A stretch of 64,000 bases of DNA from Engraulis encrasicolus (GCF_034702125.1 NC_085878.1:22764502-22828501); one strand, 5' to 3'; positions 52,426 through 64,000 are shown, counted from the first letter of the stretch. A program made the numbers and translations. Notes: a model not told the origin generated them from the letters alone.

Positions 52426-53905
52426 CACTACCATTCAAAAGTTTGGGGTCACCTTCATTTTCCCAGTTATTTTTTTGCAATTCAAGTCGCAGACATCTTT
52501 TAAATAGCTGGAAATGGAATAATGGAATGTACTGAACAGCCACAGGTGAGAAAAGGTTTGATTACCCATAAAATTGATTAAACTGGACAGAAGAGTGAAA
52601 TCTAACCAAGCTTTTTCACCCCTTTTATTACATAGAAATATGTGTTTTAGTCCATTTTCTACAGACATTTCTTTGGATTATTAGAGAATGCATGGAACTA
52701 TTGGAAAGCTCAGTGTCTGCCCTGTGGTAGGTGTGGTAGGTGTATGACGTTTGTTGAGTTGCCACCTCGTCCACAAATTCAAGTCAAAGTAGCTGCAAGA
52801 TTTTCTAGCCATCAGAATGAACCTATTATGAATGCACAACCCATTGTCTCAGCCATATTTTAGTGTGCAAGCCAGTGCCATAAATCGTTGGAAAGTGTAG
52901 ATTCTCCTCTTTCAAATGGTATATCATCCGGCATTGTATGGATTGACAGGAGCAGACATCAACTTTTGCATGCATGGGGCTCATAGAGCTCATGGGCAAT
53001 TCTGGACTTCATCTCGACCCGGGAATGAATCTGTAGAACCGCAACTGGCTATTATTAATGCCAAAGGTGTCACTTTGATTAGTACACCAGATTAGACACT
53101 ACCTTAGTAAAGGTACACTTTGATTAAAAAGTTAGTGATACATTTTGGTCTATTCTATGCATTGTCTAAATCCATTCAACAGTTACTTTTTCTAATATCA
53201 AATTGAAAAGGAATAAGCTAAACTGTCAAAAAGAAGTATAGAGTTCTTCAGCGTTGACGTCAACTTGTATGCGGCGTTTGGACTTCCGGTTCCATGGCGA
53301 TTTTTTTACATTGCAAAACGCCATAGAGATTCAGGTTTGGCAAAAATATAAGTTGCACGGCAACAACGAACATTAGCGTGTCCCCGCATCCCTTTCTCAT
53401 TAGTGGAACGGATCGTATCATCATGTTGGTGTATTCACATGTTAAATCATGACGATTTTAATTCAATATTGCTAACCCCTTTCTGATCATTAAAACTTCC
53501 GAACTACATGCTTTCCTTTGGTTGCCATGGGTACAACCCTCCGCACGTACATGACGTTAGATACAGGCGCCGCTTCTGTAGTCGCCAAAAGTTTCCGGGT
53601 TTAGCATATGGACGCAACATCGTATTTATGTCGAAGTTTGACACAAAATGATCAACCATGTCATACCTACAGCCTATTTTTAACACCCTCGACAGTTTGC
53701 GGGGGTTCGCTAAGCGCGTGCTTGCACTCGGAGCTTATTTGAAACTGGCCCCTATTCATTCCCAATGGAGGCCGGAAGCCGATACGAACCAGGAAGTCCT
53801 TAAATGCTAACATGAAAGACTACAATCTACTACATGCTTCCGCGTTACTGAAGAACTCTATTGTGGGAGGAAAGTGTGGTGACCCCAAACTTTTGACCGG
53901 TAGTG
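52426..53905. mobile_element. non-autonomous Tc1/mariner-type element, interrupted
   Basis: Ends cactaccattcaaaagtttg and inverse caaacttttgaccggtagtg are flanked by TA (52424-52425; 53906-53907). A second element lies inside. No transposase frame. Confidence 0.82.
53241..53858. mobile_element. MITE nested in the Tc1-type element
   Basis: Ends gagttcttcagcg and inverse ctgaagaactc are flanked by TA. Subterminal ggacttccggttc (left) is mirrored by gaaccaggaagtcc (right). Confidence 0.75.
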
Positions 53906-54278
53906 TATGTTTGATCTCTGTGGCACGTTCTGGATGAATAGAAAGTCAATAGAATTGGCCTAAAATCAGTGCACTTGTGCATTCTCCTGGGACTGTCTCC
54001 TGTGGTGTGCGATGAAGGCTTAACGTTGGCACAGAGAGGAGAGCTAGCTTGTGTGTGTAAAGAGGGTCAATATGCATGCCATGGAGGCAGCAGGGCCACA
54101 TTGCCTGGGCTCTTCACCGACTCATTACGTATTGATTGTGCCAGATCAATGCTATGCAATCTTTTCACAAGGTCCTCACTCTTAACAGCGCAAACTGTCT
54201 TTATTGGCTTCTTAACGGAGTGTTCTCACACACTCTTCTTGCAGACACGATGCCCCATCATCAGTCTTTCTCTCTTGG

Positions 54279-54288
<10 letters not shown>

Positions 54289-54334
<46 letters not shown>
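54289..54334. repeat. (CT)n microsatellite
   Basis: About 23 CT units followed by a C-run. Confidence 0.95.
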
Positions 54335-54337
<3 letters not shown>

Positions 54338-54776
54338 CCCCCTCTCCCTCTCCCTCAGCCAGACTCTGGTATTTTGGTATGTTGTTTATTTGCCAGAGTA
54401 ATGCATGGAATGATAACTGTTTTGCTTCGTTGCTGCAAAGGGTTGTTTTAAGAAGGTGCAAGATGGACATATTCTATCTCATGTAAAGCATGTTTTCAGT
54501 TTGCATTAATGCAGTTGAAAAAACAAAGGGACTAGGCCAAGACTAGGTAATACATCATCGGTCGGCAGAGCATTGACAAGTCTGAACTTTTACTGCACTG
54601 CTGTTTTTGAAAACAGCACCGTGTCCCTGCTGATGAAGTGACAAATTGAACCTGAAGCCATCGATTAGCTTTGCCTTGCAGAATGCGCAGAAGAAATGCC
54701 ATGGCTCTGTCAAAGACCCCAGTGCATTTCCAATCTATCAGAGACATTCACTTTGCTGTGTTGAGTGGGATTGGGC

Positions 54777-55005
54777 CGGGTGAAGGGAGGGAACAGAGGA
54801 ATAGAGGAGATGAGATGAGAGGAGAGGAGAGGAGAGGGAAGGGAAGGGAAGCAGGAGATGAGATGAGAGGGTAGGACAATAGACAGAGGACAGGACAGGA
54901 GATGAGAGGGAGGGGAAGGGGTGGTAGGAAGGGAGAGAGGAGAGGAGAGGAGAGAAGAGGAGGAGGAGGAGGTGGAGATGAGAAGAGTGCAGTAGAGAGA
55001 GAGAA
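54777..55005. repeat. polypurine (GA/GGA) tract
   Basis: About 230 bases of nearly pure purine on the plus strand (gaggagaggagaggagaggg types), prone to triplex (H-DNA). The open frames on both strands are composition artefacts. Confidence 0.9.
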
Positions 55006-55009
55006 GTGG

Positions 55010-58000
55010 TTGTTGTTAGTTATCCCATCCCTGCGCCCAGCCCATCCCAGCCCTGCTGAGGCCCGTCCCTGTGAAAACAGGCCAGTGCAGATGGGAGCCG
55101 CTGGTGGCAGGATGTTCCCTGCAGCTGCTGTGTGGTGCTGAGCGGGAGTGGAGCGGGAGGGTCTCTCAGGAAGCTGGTCTGAAATGTGTGCTCCATTTGT
55201 TGGGCCGGTGGAAGTTGGCAGGTTGGTGGGATGGGACAAGTCCTGGGCTCTTGGGAGCCAGCTGCTCAGACTTCCCTGTCCCAGGCAGAGACAGCAGCAG
55301 AGAAAGGGGCCTGGAGTGGAGGATCGCTTGAGGCAATTCGGGGGCGCCTCTTCATCCAAAAAAAGTTGTTTGCACTGACAAGAAGCAGCATTTTTACTCT
55401 CAATTTATTTGTTTTCTTTTGCTTGGTTTATTTACTTTAACTGCCCTTGGGCCTCTAAACTGTCCTCAGATGACACATGACCGATGTTATTTGCAAAAAC
55501 ATGGTTGTGTTGTAAAGCGGATGTTTCGTTTAAGCATCTAAATTGTTCTTTGCTATTTGGCTCTCAGTTTAATTTCTTGGATCTGCGTGCGTCTGCCTTT
55601 GTCCGCTCTGTCTGTCTGCAGCGACCCCCTTCACGTCATATCATTTGACATTCCAGGGGCTGCTGTTGTCTCCAGTGAGGTTGGAGACACCCAGAGCATC
55701 CAGTTTGTTTTGATCTGATGCTCCTCTGATTGCATGTGTTTTCATTCCAGAGTCAGTCGGGGGACCCTCAAGACATGACCTGTTGCTATCTTGGCTCGTT
55801 TTGTAATCCTGTATGGCGTTTGTACAGTGAGCAGCACCATAAGGCCATGAGACTACTCAGCGCTCAGGCTCTCTCTCGCACGACGTCCGGTCCAGATTTC
55901 CTCAGCCTTTTCCTCCGTCTGGACGTTCTGTCTTTGTGCTGCAAACCGTAGCCTGCACGACACAACACATTTCCTCAAATCAAGACATTCTCTCTCAATG
56001 CACAGGGTATTATTGACTTTCCTGTAGTTGTTACATGGGTGGTTGTGTGTGTGTGTGTGTGGGGGGGGGGGGTGTGGGTGTGCGCGCGCGCGTGTGTATA
56101 TGAGGGGTTGGAATTTGTTGACTGTACTCTGTAGGACTGTGTGGAGCACGTAAACACACGAGCACTCAGCCATCACCACACTCCTGTGGTCACACTCAGG
56201 TTTTGTCTGCTGACTTCATGTATATTTTGAACAGTCTTACAAATTCATGTTACATACAGTAGGCTACTGTATGTTCTCACGGGAATGTGTGGTTAGCCAT
56301 AACAGTGTGAGCAGACCGAATGCGGTAAAAGCGTTGGAAAGAAACAAAAGTGGCTCTGGCGTCGAAGGCGTCAAAAGTGTCTTGGGATGAGATGTTGAAC
56401 TTCAGCAAAAAAGTATGTAATGAGCGATGAGATGGTTCAGCAGTAGCAGGCGGCAGCCAATGGAATGTCTACATTGTTTCGCTGCTTTTTCGACTCTGGT
56501 CTTTTCTGTCCAGGAGGGATTCTGCAGCTTATAAATGCTTTTACCGCCGGTGGTCTGTTCCTGCAATAACAAGTAGCTTGCTAGGTGGACAGCCAGATTT
56601 ACACGATTGCTTAAGAGTATGTACAAAGTTGTGGTATTTGAACCAATTGTCACTTTTTCTAATTAGTGAAACCGTAATATGCTAAGTCCGTAAATCAGAT
56701 TTGTGTTAAAAAGTCAAATAAGTTTGCACAAACACTTATATGAAATGTATGGATTATAAGTGCATGTAGACGTAACATTTGAGAACAATCGTGGCATTAG
56801 TAAGCAATTGGCAGGGTTAGTCCACATGGCATCACTGTTGAAATCTTGGCCTAAGGCTTTGCACAGTTTAACCAATAATCAGGTTATGTCAGTAAGTGAA
56901 ACCACAACAGTGGCCTATTTATATACCACTCCTTTCTCTCACCACCAAGGCTACAAAATCTCTGAGGGGCTTTAATTTTGCTGCTGCAACCCACACTATT
57001 TTCTTTCTTAAAGATACTTTTTCGTTCATTTAATTTAGGACATGGTGGGATAGGGGGGTGCACTAACTCTCTGTCCCGTCAGTGCACTGATGTTAATTGT
57101 TTTAAACGGTTTGTTTGTGTGAATAGTGCAGCAAACTGTAAAACTGAGCTCTGGCCTCTGACTCATCACTTCAAGGTCCTTTGAGGGAATTACAGTCATT
57201 TTGCTGAATTAAAGGGAGTAGAGTAAAAGTGGCCTATTTGACTCCAAGCATCGGTTACAAAGGCAAGCTCTCGGTGTTGAGTGAGGGCTGTAAGTGTTGG
57301 TATGGTATGCACACTATTCATCCCAAGAAGTATTATTGTACGCTTATTCAAACCAGCGTTTTATTATGTTGACATTCACCATTTTGTAATACTCTCCAAA
57401 TCTTCTGTGAACTGGATAACAGCTGAGCAGTGAACAAAATAAGCCGCTTGAAACATTAGGCCTCCTTGCATGAGGTGACTTGAGTACTGAACCTGCACCT
57501 GTAGCAATAAGCCAACATCACGACACATTCATTCATACACCAGAGGCTTGTTAAGTACTGAAAAAGGAAAAAAAGGTGTGTTTGGTCAGGGGGAATGAAT
57601 GCGTGTCTCTCTTTATTGCATCTCTGTAGCGATTGCATTGTGTCAATCCTCTGGAGAGGAAAGGGTTGCTGCCGTTCCCTGCGCTACAAAGTGCCTCTTT
57701 CATAACTCGCCATGCAGGCGTCTCCAGTAGCACATTGTTCACCGCATCCAGGAAGCTCCTAGGAGGAAAGAACACGCAGTCTGATTGTCTCAGTCGTAAC
57801 TCAGCCCTCAGCCATCTGTAGCATTGTTATAAAGGGGAGGCCTTGGCTCTGGCTTTGCGAAACTACTCAACTAGTGGCTTTTGTATGCTGCTAGAGAGTT
57901 GGCCAGGAGGAGTAGGCTCCCCTAATAGCACACCATTACTGGCAGCCATTCGCATATCAGGCTAGTAATAGCCTCTTGAGGGGAGGAAAGGGTAGGCTAG

Positions 58001-58190
58001 TAGCTAGCAAATGATGGGTTTCAGTCAGTGTCCATCTGTGGAGTGCCTTGCCGTTTCTCCATCTGGCTGTAACAGCTGTAAATGAGGTCCCTGCCCTTTC
58101 CCCTTCCCCTCGGCCAGCTTGCCTCCAGGCAGAAGTGGCCAGAGATTGCGGAGCGTGCAGCTGTGGTGCTCTGGAGGTGACGTCCCTTTG
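55010..58190. other. intronic, no exon recognised
   Basis: Scattered GC-rich patches (55040-55330), a GT/G-run at 56043-56098, and short open frames with no domain I know. No endophilin exon 2 (expected to begin like VSEKVGGAEGTKLDDDF) was seen. Confidence 0.45.
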
Positions 58191-58199
58191 CCTTGTTAC

Positions 58200-58378
58200 C
58201 AGGGCCCTAAATTCACTTTTTTTCATCATCAGACAAAATGTCTAGTAGATGTTAATCTCACTAGCCATACACATACTCACTAATACGTCAAAGTGGCTAG
58301 TAAGTTGTTCTTTTCTACCAGCCAAACTGAAATTTCACCTGCATTTGGCCGGTTGGCTGGTGTTAATTTAGAGCCCTG
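58200..58378. mobile_element. 179-bp hAT-type MITE
   Basis: Ends cagggccctaaatt and inverse aatttagagccctg. A perfect 8-bp duplication cttgttac lies at 58192-58199 and 58379-58386. Confidence 0.92.
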
Positions 58379-58724
58379 CTTGTTACTGAGACCCCCCCCA
58401 CCCCTCGGCTGAGATTGTATCTTATATGTGAAGATACGGGCTAGGGGCGGTTTAGGAGGTCAATGCATTCTATTTGCTCCTGACTGAAACCACTTGTGAT
58501 GAAGATAGTTGGCTTTTTTGTGGGAACAGCAAGTGTTTTTGGAAAGCCGGCACATTTTGGAAGCCTGCTGCTGCCAGGCTCTTTCTTGTGTCCCGTGTCC
58601 CCCACCCCCACCCCCCCCTGGATCTCATGGTGTATCTCCATATTGGGATCTCTGTCTCTATGGTTGCTTTTCTGTCTCTGGTAGCTTTCTCTCCCCTTCT
58701 CTCTCAACCTGTGTCACACTCTCC

Positions 58725-58727
<3 letters not shown>

Positions 58728-58792
<65 letters not shown>
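58728..58792. repeat. (CT)n microsatellite
   Basis: About 32 CT units. Confidence 0.96.
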
Positions 58793-58796
<4 letters not shown>

Positions 58797-59229
58797 TGTA
58801 CATCAGTCCTTCTCCTCCTCCACCTCATTTCTCACTCTATTGTGGGCTAAATTTATTCTGACCTAGTTGGTCGGTTTTGCGTTCAGTGCCAACCACCAGT
58901 GCTTGAAAGCAGATACTTCTGGGATGGAAGAGGGCTGCAGGCCTCTGTTAGCCACAGGCAAACTTTGATGAGTTTCTGCACTGCTCACATATAGTGTGTG
59001 ATGTGTCTATCTTCCAATAGTTTATGTTGTGTGACTGTCAGTCAGGTTAGAACTGATGGCCATCGTTTTCTGAATGCGAACTGCCCTCAGTAAATGCCAG
59101 TAAATATGTTTATTGTAATGCCGGTGATTCAGTGCAGAAGTGATGACGGCAGCGTGATGGCAGGGATCTCTCCCCCACTGAAATGTGTCATGGGTGCCGG
59201 CCACCGGTATGTTGAACGGCTCTCCTGCT

Positions 59230-62115
59230 GGGTCATTTCACGTGAAATCAGACACTTTGGGACCCGACCGACACGGATTTCAATCGTACTTGGTGTGCCT
59301 TTTCAGTAGCAAGGTAGCACCCCAGAACTGCATTGGTTTGAATCTGACACTAATATTAAGGGAGAAACAGACTAGGAAAGGTTCACATGTGAGGGTAGGA
59401 CACTATACATTCAGCCTTGAATATATCAGTCAGTGTTAGTCACAAAAAGATGCCTGTGGTGTTGTTTGAAAGCTCTTTTCTGGCTCTACATATTACACAA
59501 TCACCTTGGAATACAACTACTCTCAGAATATGAATTATGATAAATTGAAAAATTAAAAATTGAATATCTAAAAAACTCATATTTTAAAATGGCCAGTTCC
59601 TTGTCCAAACGTAGCAGGCAATGTCATGAGCAGCACCTAAAATGCTGGTGTTCGGGTTGTTATTCATTTCAGAGATAATTTGACTCACATATATGGCGTC
59701 ATACAGACCACTTACTAATAATATGGTAATACCATAGTAGCATCACATGACAAAACAAAAACAAAACAAAAATGGTCAGTGTCCATGGTCCCAGGTTTCA
59801 GAAACTAAGGCAGATGTCCATTTATACACACCAAATGATGATATGTGAATGTTTGAACATTCCTTCTCTGTGTACCTGTGCCATCTTCCCTTTACCGTAC
59901 TTTAAAGAGATAATCAATGGCTACACTCTCATTTTGTACTCTACCAGTGCATTTGAAGCAGCAGCTGTGTCTTTTGTAGATAATGTATAAGTATGTCCCG
60001 TTGCAGTTACAGGTTCCACTACCAGAAGCACATCCTGATGATCCATGACAAGTCTATCTGGTCTGAAGGGAAAAGTGAAGGATGGAGATGGCCCATGAGG
60101 ATGCAGGAAGTTCAGTTTCACCTCTCCAGTGCTCGGCATACATTCCTCAGCACATGCTAGCCACCAGTTTGCCATCATATACAGCTACAACATACCCTTT
60201 GATGCTTGAAAATGTAACACATTCCTTTACTGATCTCACTCTTTCAACTCTGCCTTCTCTGAATGCTGAAAATGGCCTAACTTCCACTGTGTCCATTGAC
60301 AATGGGCAGAAGCTGTGTAGTTTTTGAGTACCTGAATAGTTCTTGCAGATTCAAACCTTTTCAACAGGTTCTCAGCTTCATGATGGTACATCTCTGTTGT
60401 GGCAAACTGGCAATGGATGTTCTTGACATTATCCTGACTGACTCCCTTGAACCAGGAACGTTTTTAAATCTATAGTTTTGTAATTCAAGATGCTATTCAA
60501 TCATTTCACTGGAACAACCAGTGCAGGCCACAATCCATCCATATGTATGCTACTACCAAGATCAGTTGAAACTGGGAAAAAAATCTGTTTTGTTGTTATT
60601 TCAGACTGCAACATTCATGATACAATTGCTGTACATCTGTTTCAGAAGCTCCTAATTCAGTTCCTCAGTGACACTTCATCAATGACAGAACGTCCAAAGA
60701 AGATCCTATATTTTTTCTGATGGCTGTGCTGCACAATATAGGAACCTCAAAAACACAACAAATTTGTGCCACCACGAGGCAGATTTTCACATACCTGCAG
60801 AGTGGCACTTTTTTGCCACATCACATGGCAAAGGTCGAATGGCGAGCAAGTCTGCAACGTCCTATTGACAATTAAATTGTAACGCCATACCAACTGTTTG
60901 AATTTGTCAAGGATAATGTCAAGAGCATCCATTGCCAGTTTGCCACAACAGAGATGTACCATCATGAAGCTGAGAACCTGTTGAAAAGGTTTGAATCTGC
61001 AAGAACTATTCCAGGTACTCAAAAACTACACAGCTTCTGCCCATTGTCAATGCCACAGTGGAAGTTAGGCCATTTTCAGCATTCAGAGAAGGCAGAGTTG
61101 AAAGAGTGAGCTCAGTAAAGGAATGTGTTACATTTTCAAGCATCAAAGGGTATGTTGTAGCTGTATATGATGGCAACTGGTGGCTAGCATGTGCTGAGGA
61201 ATGTATGCCGGGCACTGGAGAGGTGAAACTGAACTTCCTGCATCCTCATGGGCCATCTCCATCCTTCACTTTTCCCTTCAGACCAGATAGACTTGTCATG
61301 GATCATCAGGATGTGCTTCTGGTAGTGGAACCTGTAACTGCAACGGGACATACTTATACATTATCTACAAAAGACACAGCTGCTGCTTCAAATGCACTGG
61401 TAGAGTACAAAATGAGAGTGTAGCCATTGATTATCTCTTTAAAGTACGGTAAAGGGAAGATGGCACAGGTACACAGAGAAGGAATGTTCAAACATTCACA
61501 TATCATCATTTGGTGTGTATAAATGGACATCTGCCTTAGTTTCTGAAACCTGGGACCATGGACACTGACCAATTTTTGTTTTGTTTTTGTTTTGTCATGT
61601 GATGCTACTATGGTATTACCATATTATTAGTAAGTGGTCTGTATGACGCCATATATGTGAGTCAAATTATCTCTGAAATGAATAACAACCCGAACACCAG
61701 CATTTTAGGTGCTGCTCATGACATTGCCGGCTACGTTTGGACAAGGAACTGGCCATTTTAAAATATGAGTTTTTTAGATATTCAATTTTTAATTTTTCAA
61801 TTTATCATAATTCATATTCTGAGAGTAGTTGTATTCCAAGGTGATTGTGTAATATGTAGAGCCAGAAAAGAGCTTTCAAACAACACCACAGGCATCTTTT
61901 TGTGACTAACACTGACTGATATATTCAAGGCTGAATGTATAGTGTCCTACCCTCACATGTGAACCTTTCCTAGTCTGTTTCTCCCTTAATATTAGTGTCA
62001 GATTCAAACCAATGCAGTTCTGGGGTGCTACCTTGCTACTGAAAAGGCACACCAAGTATGATTGAAATCCGTGTCGGTCGGGTCCCAAAGTGTCTGATTT
62101 CACGTGAAATGACCC
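59230..62115. mobile_element. palindromic DNA transposon, copy A, 2886 bp
   Basis: Flanked by tgct on both sides (59226-59229; 62116-62119). The left arm 59230-60435 and right arm 60911-62115 are inverted copies about 1.2 kb long with few mismatches and no large indels, around a 475-bp core. Termini read gggtcatttcacgtgaaatc, themselves containing the perfect palindrome tttcacgtgaaa. The 4-bp duplication excludes classic hAT (8) and Tc1 (TA). CACTA/Chapaev- or Academ-like mobilisation is possible, but the superfamily is not established. Confidence 0.92.
60490..61423 (+). pseudogene. broken transposase-like gene in copy A
   Basis: Reads across at least two frameshifts and a stop. 60490-60720 ends in ISDCNIHDTIAVHLFQ…RPKKILYF. 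The next frame from 60716 gives SDGCAAQYRNLKNTTNLCHH, then EADFHIPAEWHFFATSHGKG. From about 60890 comes QLFEFVKDN…ESARTIPGTQKLHSF. Then 61058-61423 gives KGYVVAVYDGNWWLACAEE, the block VKLNFLHPHGPSPSF and stop. I recall similar SDG..AQYKN / AEWHFFATSHGKG / HPHGP blocks in uncharacterised transposon-like proteins of fish and cnidarians, with a Cys-Asp-rich segment after HGKG; that segment is missing here. The HPHGP block is also present antisense in the left arm (60178-59921) with identical length. Confidence 0.6.
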
Positions 62116-62119
62116 TGCT

Positions 62120-64000
62120 GTTCAGAGCGTGGAGTGGGCTGCCGCATATCTTGTCCTTGGCTAGATCTATGGAAGCAGGGACTTTATGAAAGATGATCAT
62201 TTCAAAGGAAGTGGACATTGTGAATAATATGAAAGCAGCATATGAAAGCAGCTTTTTTCAACGTGTGAAGACCTCCGTTCCAGTTTCTTGCTAGCCTATA
62301 CCAGTGTTTGTTGCCTCCAGCACTCTTGAGTTCAGGCAGCCACCTTGACAACACATTTCTACCACCTTGAATAGGTCCCCTGAAAAATTTTAAGTTGGCT
62401 TAACAACAAATGTACAAGCTTCTTTATTTTTTAGGGGGTTCATATGATATTCCATATGAGACGCAACATGGCTTTTACAATCACGTCTGCGATCCAATCC
62501 ACCTTGACTAACACATCAGTTCTGCGGGAAGCACAGTGCACTATGTTGTAAAGCCATTTGTTCCACAAATTCCATTGACAAAATGCAGTAAAGTGCTTAT
62601 GGGTTCCCTATCTCAACTCTTGTAATCCTCACTTCCCATTCTGAACAGTGTTTGACTGTAGCTATCAATCCTATCTTGTTTCTGGCATTCAGGTTAGAGC
62701 AAGTTGCACAAGGACACTGATGGGTCAAAGACGAAACAGGGTTTTCAGGACTCCAAAAAATAAAACTGTTCCGTGACACTGTTCTTCAACTTTTTTGGGT
62801 ACGTTGGAGTGTAGAGTGATTAAGTTTATTATTTTCTGTTCAGAAAATAGTAAGGAACATGCATTTTACTCCATTTTCACCCACAAAATGTCATTCAGTG
62901 TAATACGGTGTTAAACAGTTGATAATGCAAAAAACATATAGATGACGTTAAAAAACTGAAATAAGCTACATACCATAGTAAAGGCCTATATTTAAGGTCT
63001 TCATCAAACCTAAAATTTCTAGTAAAAGGCATTTGCAAATAGTTTTTGCAGTGTTTGTAGTCTTTCACCGAGTGCATTTCACCCATTTGGCTTTAAGAAG
63101 CTTTTCCACTGAAGAGAAAATCAGTTTAAAATGCACAATTATTCATTTGTTGTATGCCCCCGCATTTGTTGTGCTAAACAAATACGTTTTGTAAGAATTT
63201 GACTTTATTTTCACATAAAAATGTGCATTTCACTGAATGACCACAACTATTACACTGAATGATGCCTTGGCAAAAAAGCCTATATAAACAGCTACTTTTC
63301 ATTGCTATCATATTGTTACCATCATACTACAGTAGTCAACGTCCTTATTGAGTGACAACAGAAATAGATGTTGTCAAATAATTGCTATTTTACTTAATAT
63401 TGGGGCATTAAAATGTGTTTTGAAGAACTTCCAAGATCACAAGCTTAGAGGTAGGCTACTACTTAGGCCTAAAACAATAAAAAAGAAAATTTTGTCTGTT
63501 AACCTGCATATTTCGGGGGTTGTGACTTAGGGTGTTCTGATAATTCATGTACAACTTCCAAAATCCCAGAATCTAGCCAGTAATATGGATGCTACATGGC
63601 AATAACAAGGTTATAATGGAAATAACAATAAAAGTCATAATTTCAAGTAGTATCATCATATTATTGTATCTTAGAGTAATATTGCAACTTATATTGCCGT
63701 TTTGATTCTTAATATACAACCATGAACTGATTACACTGAATGAAATGGCCCTTACACTGCATGTCACTGAATGACATCTCTTACACTGAAGGACGACCAA
63801 ATACTTTTCACCTTATTTTCACCTTTTTACAAGCACACAGTTAGTCACCTACATGAGACAATGACTTTGACCCACAATGTTTACTATGTCTATTTAGAAA
63901 ATATGCTTGTTTGGATGAATATCTGAGTATAAAAGTGTTTTTTGACATTTCACTGAATGACATCTGTTTTTGTGGACGCTGTTACCACAAGATAAAAATA
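62120..64000. other. intronic, nothing recognised
   Basis: AT-rich. The motif cactgaatga, with variants, recurs (for example near 63231, 63253, 63734, 63767, 63951), suggesting a degraded repeat family or clustered short motif. No coding similarity. Confidence 0.4.

Noticed and set aside
54748..55359. 203-codon minus frame rich in Ser/Pro/Leu
   Set aside because: Caused by the polypurine tract on the opposite strand.

Overview
This is nuclear genomic DNA from a ray-finned fish, most likely a teleost. The evidence is spliced vertebrate genes with canonical GT-AG introns, very long (AC)n/(CT)n microsatellites, and a dense fish-type transposon load: Tc1/mariner, hAT, TTAA-type MITEs, tRNA-derived SINEs, L1/Tx1-, L2- and RTE-like LINEs, and Ty3/gypsy. 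Nothing prokaryotic is present, and the species cannot be fixed from the sequence.

Layout. 1-10.6 kb is intergenic and repeat-rich. It holds a nested hAT insertion (2009-3977 inside 1891-4180), a very long poly-C tract, and eroded minus-strand pieces of an slc25a22-like mitochondrial carrier (7.4-8.9 kb). 10.6-13.0 kb is a complete rplp2 gene (+, 5 exons, ribosomal stalk protein P2). 17.0-19.3 kb is a GIMAP/AIG1-type GTPase gene (-) with an internal 177-bp coding duplication and a reading-frame change before its acidic tail. 20.4-24.9 kb holds MITEs and a 97-bp tandem repeat with CTCF-like cores. 25.6-31.0 kb is a complete ferritin heavy chain gene (-), with four coding exons and a separate non-coding first exon carrying a textbook iron-responsive element. 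34.7-43.7 kb is a transposon cluster. It starts with a full-length Tc1 element with an open 337-codon transposase. It continues with a Ty3/gypsy remnant split by a ~5 kb TIR element, which contains a SINE, which contains an L1/Tx1-like LINE, which contains an L2-like LINE. 44.4-64 kb starts with the first coding exon of an endophilin-A (SH3GL) gene (+). No later exon was recognised, so the remaining ~19.4 kb looks like its first intron, again full of mobile elements.

The most unusual item is a two-member family of palindromic (fold-back) DNA transposons in that intron: 50291-52067 and 59230-62115. Both begin with the same GGGTCATTTCACGTGAAAT terminus and both are flanked by 4-bp target duplications (aata; tgct). 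The larger copy has ~1.2 kb inverted arms around a 475-bp core. The core and right arm encode a broken transposase-like protein, and the left arm is an inverted copy of that protein's 3' half.

The host genes are unrelated in function: translation (rplp2), an immune-type GTPase (GIMAP), iron storage (fth1) and endocytic membrane curvature (sh3gl). slc25a22 on the opposite strand upstream of rplp2 matches the order known from human 11p15.5, which supports an old syntenic block. All statements come from reading the sequence by eye; no database search or alignment was run.
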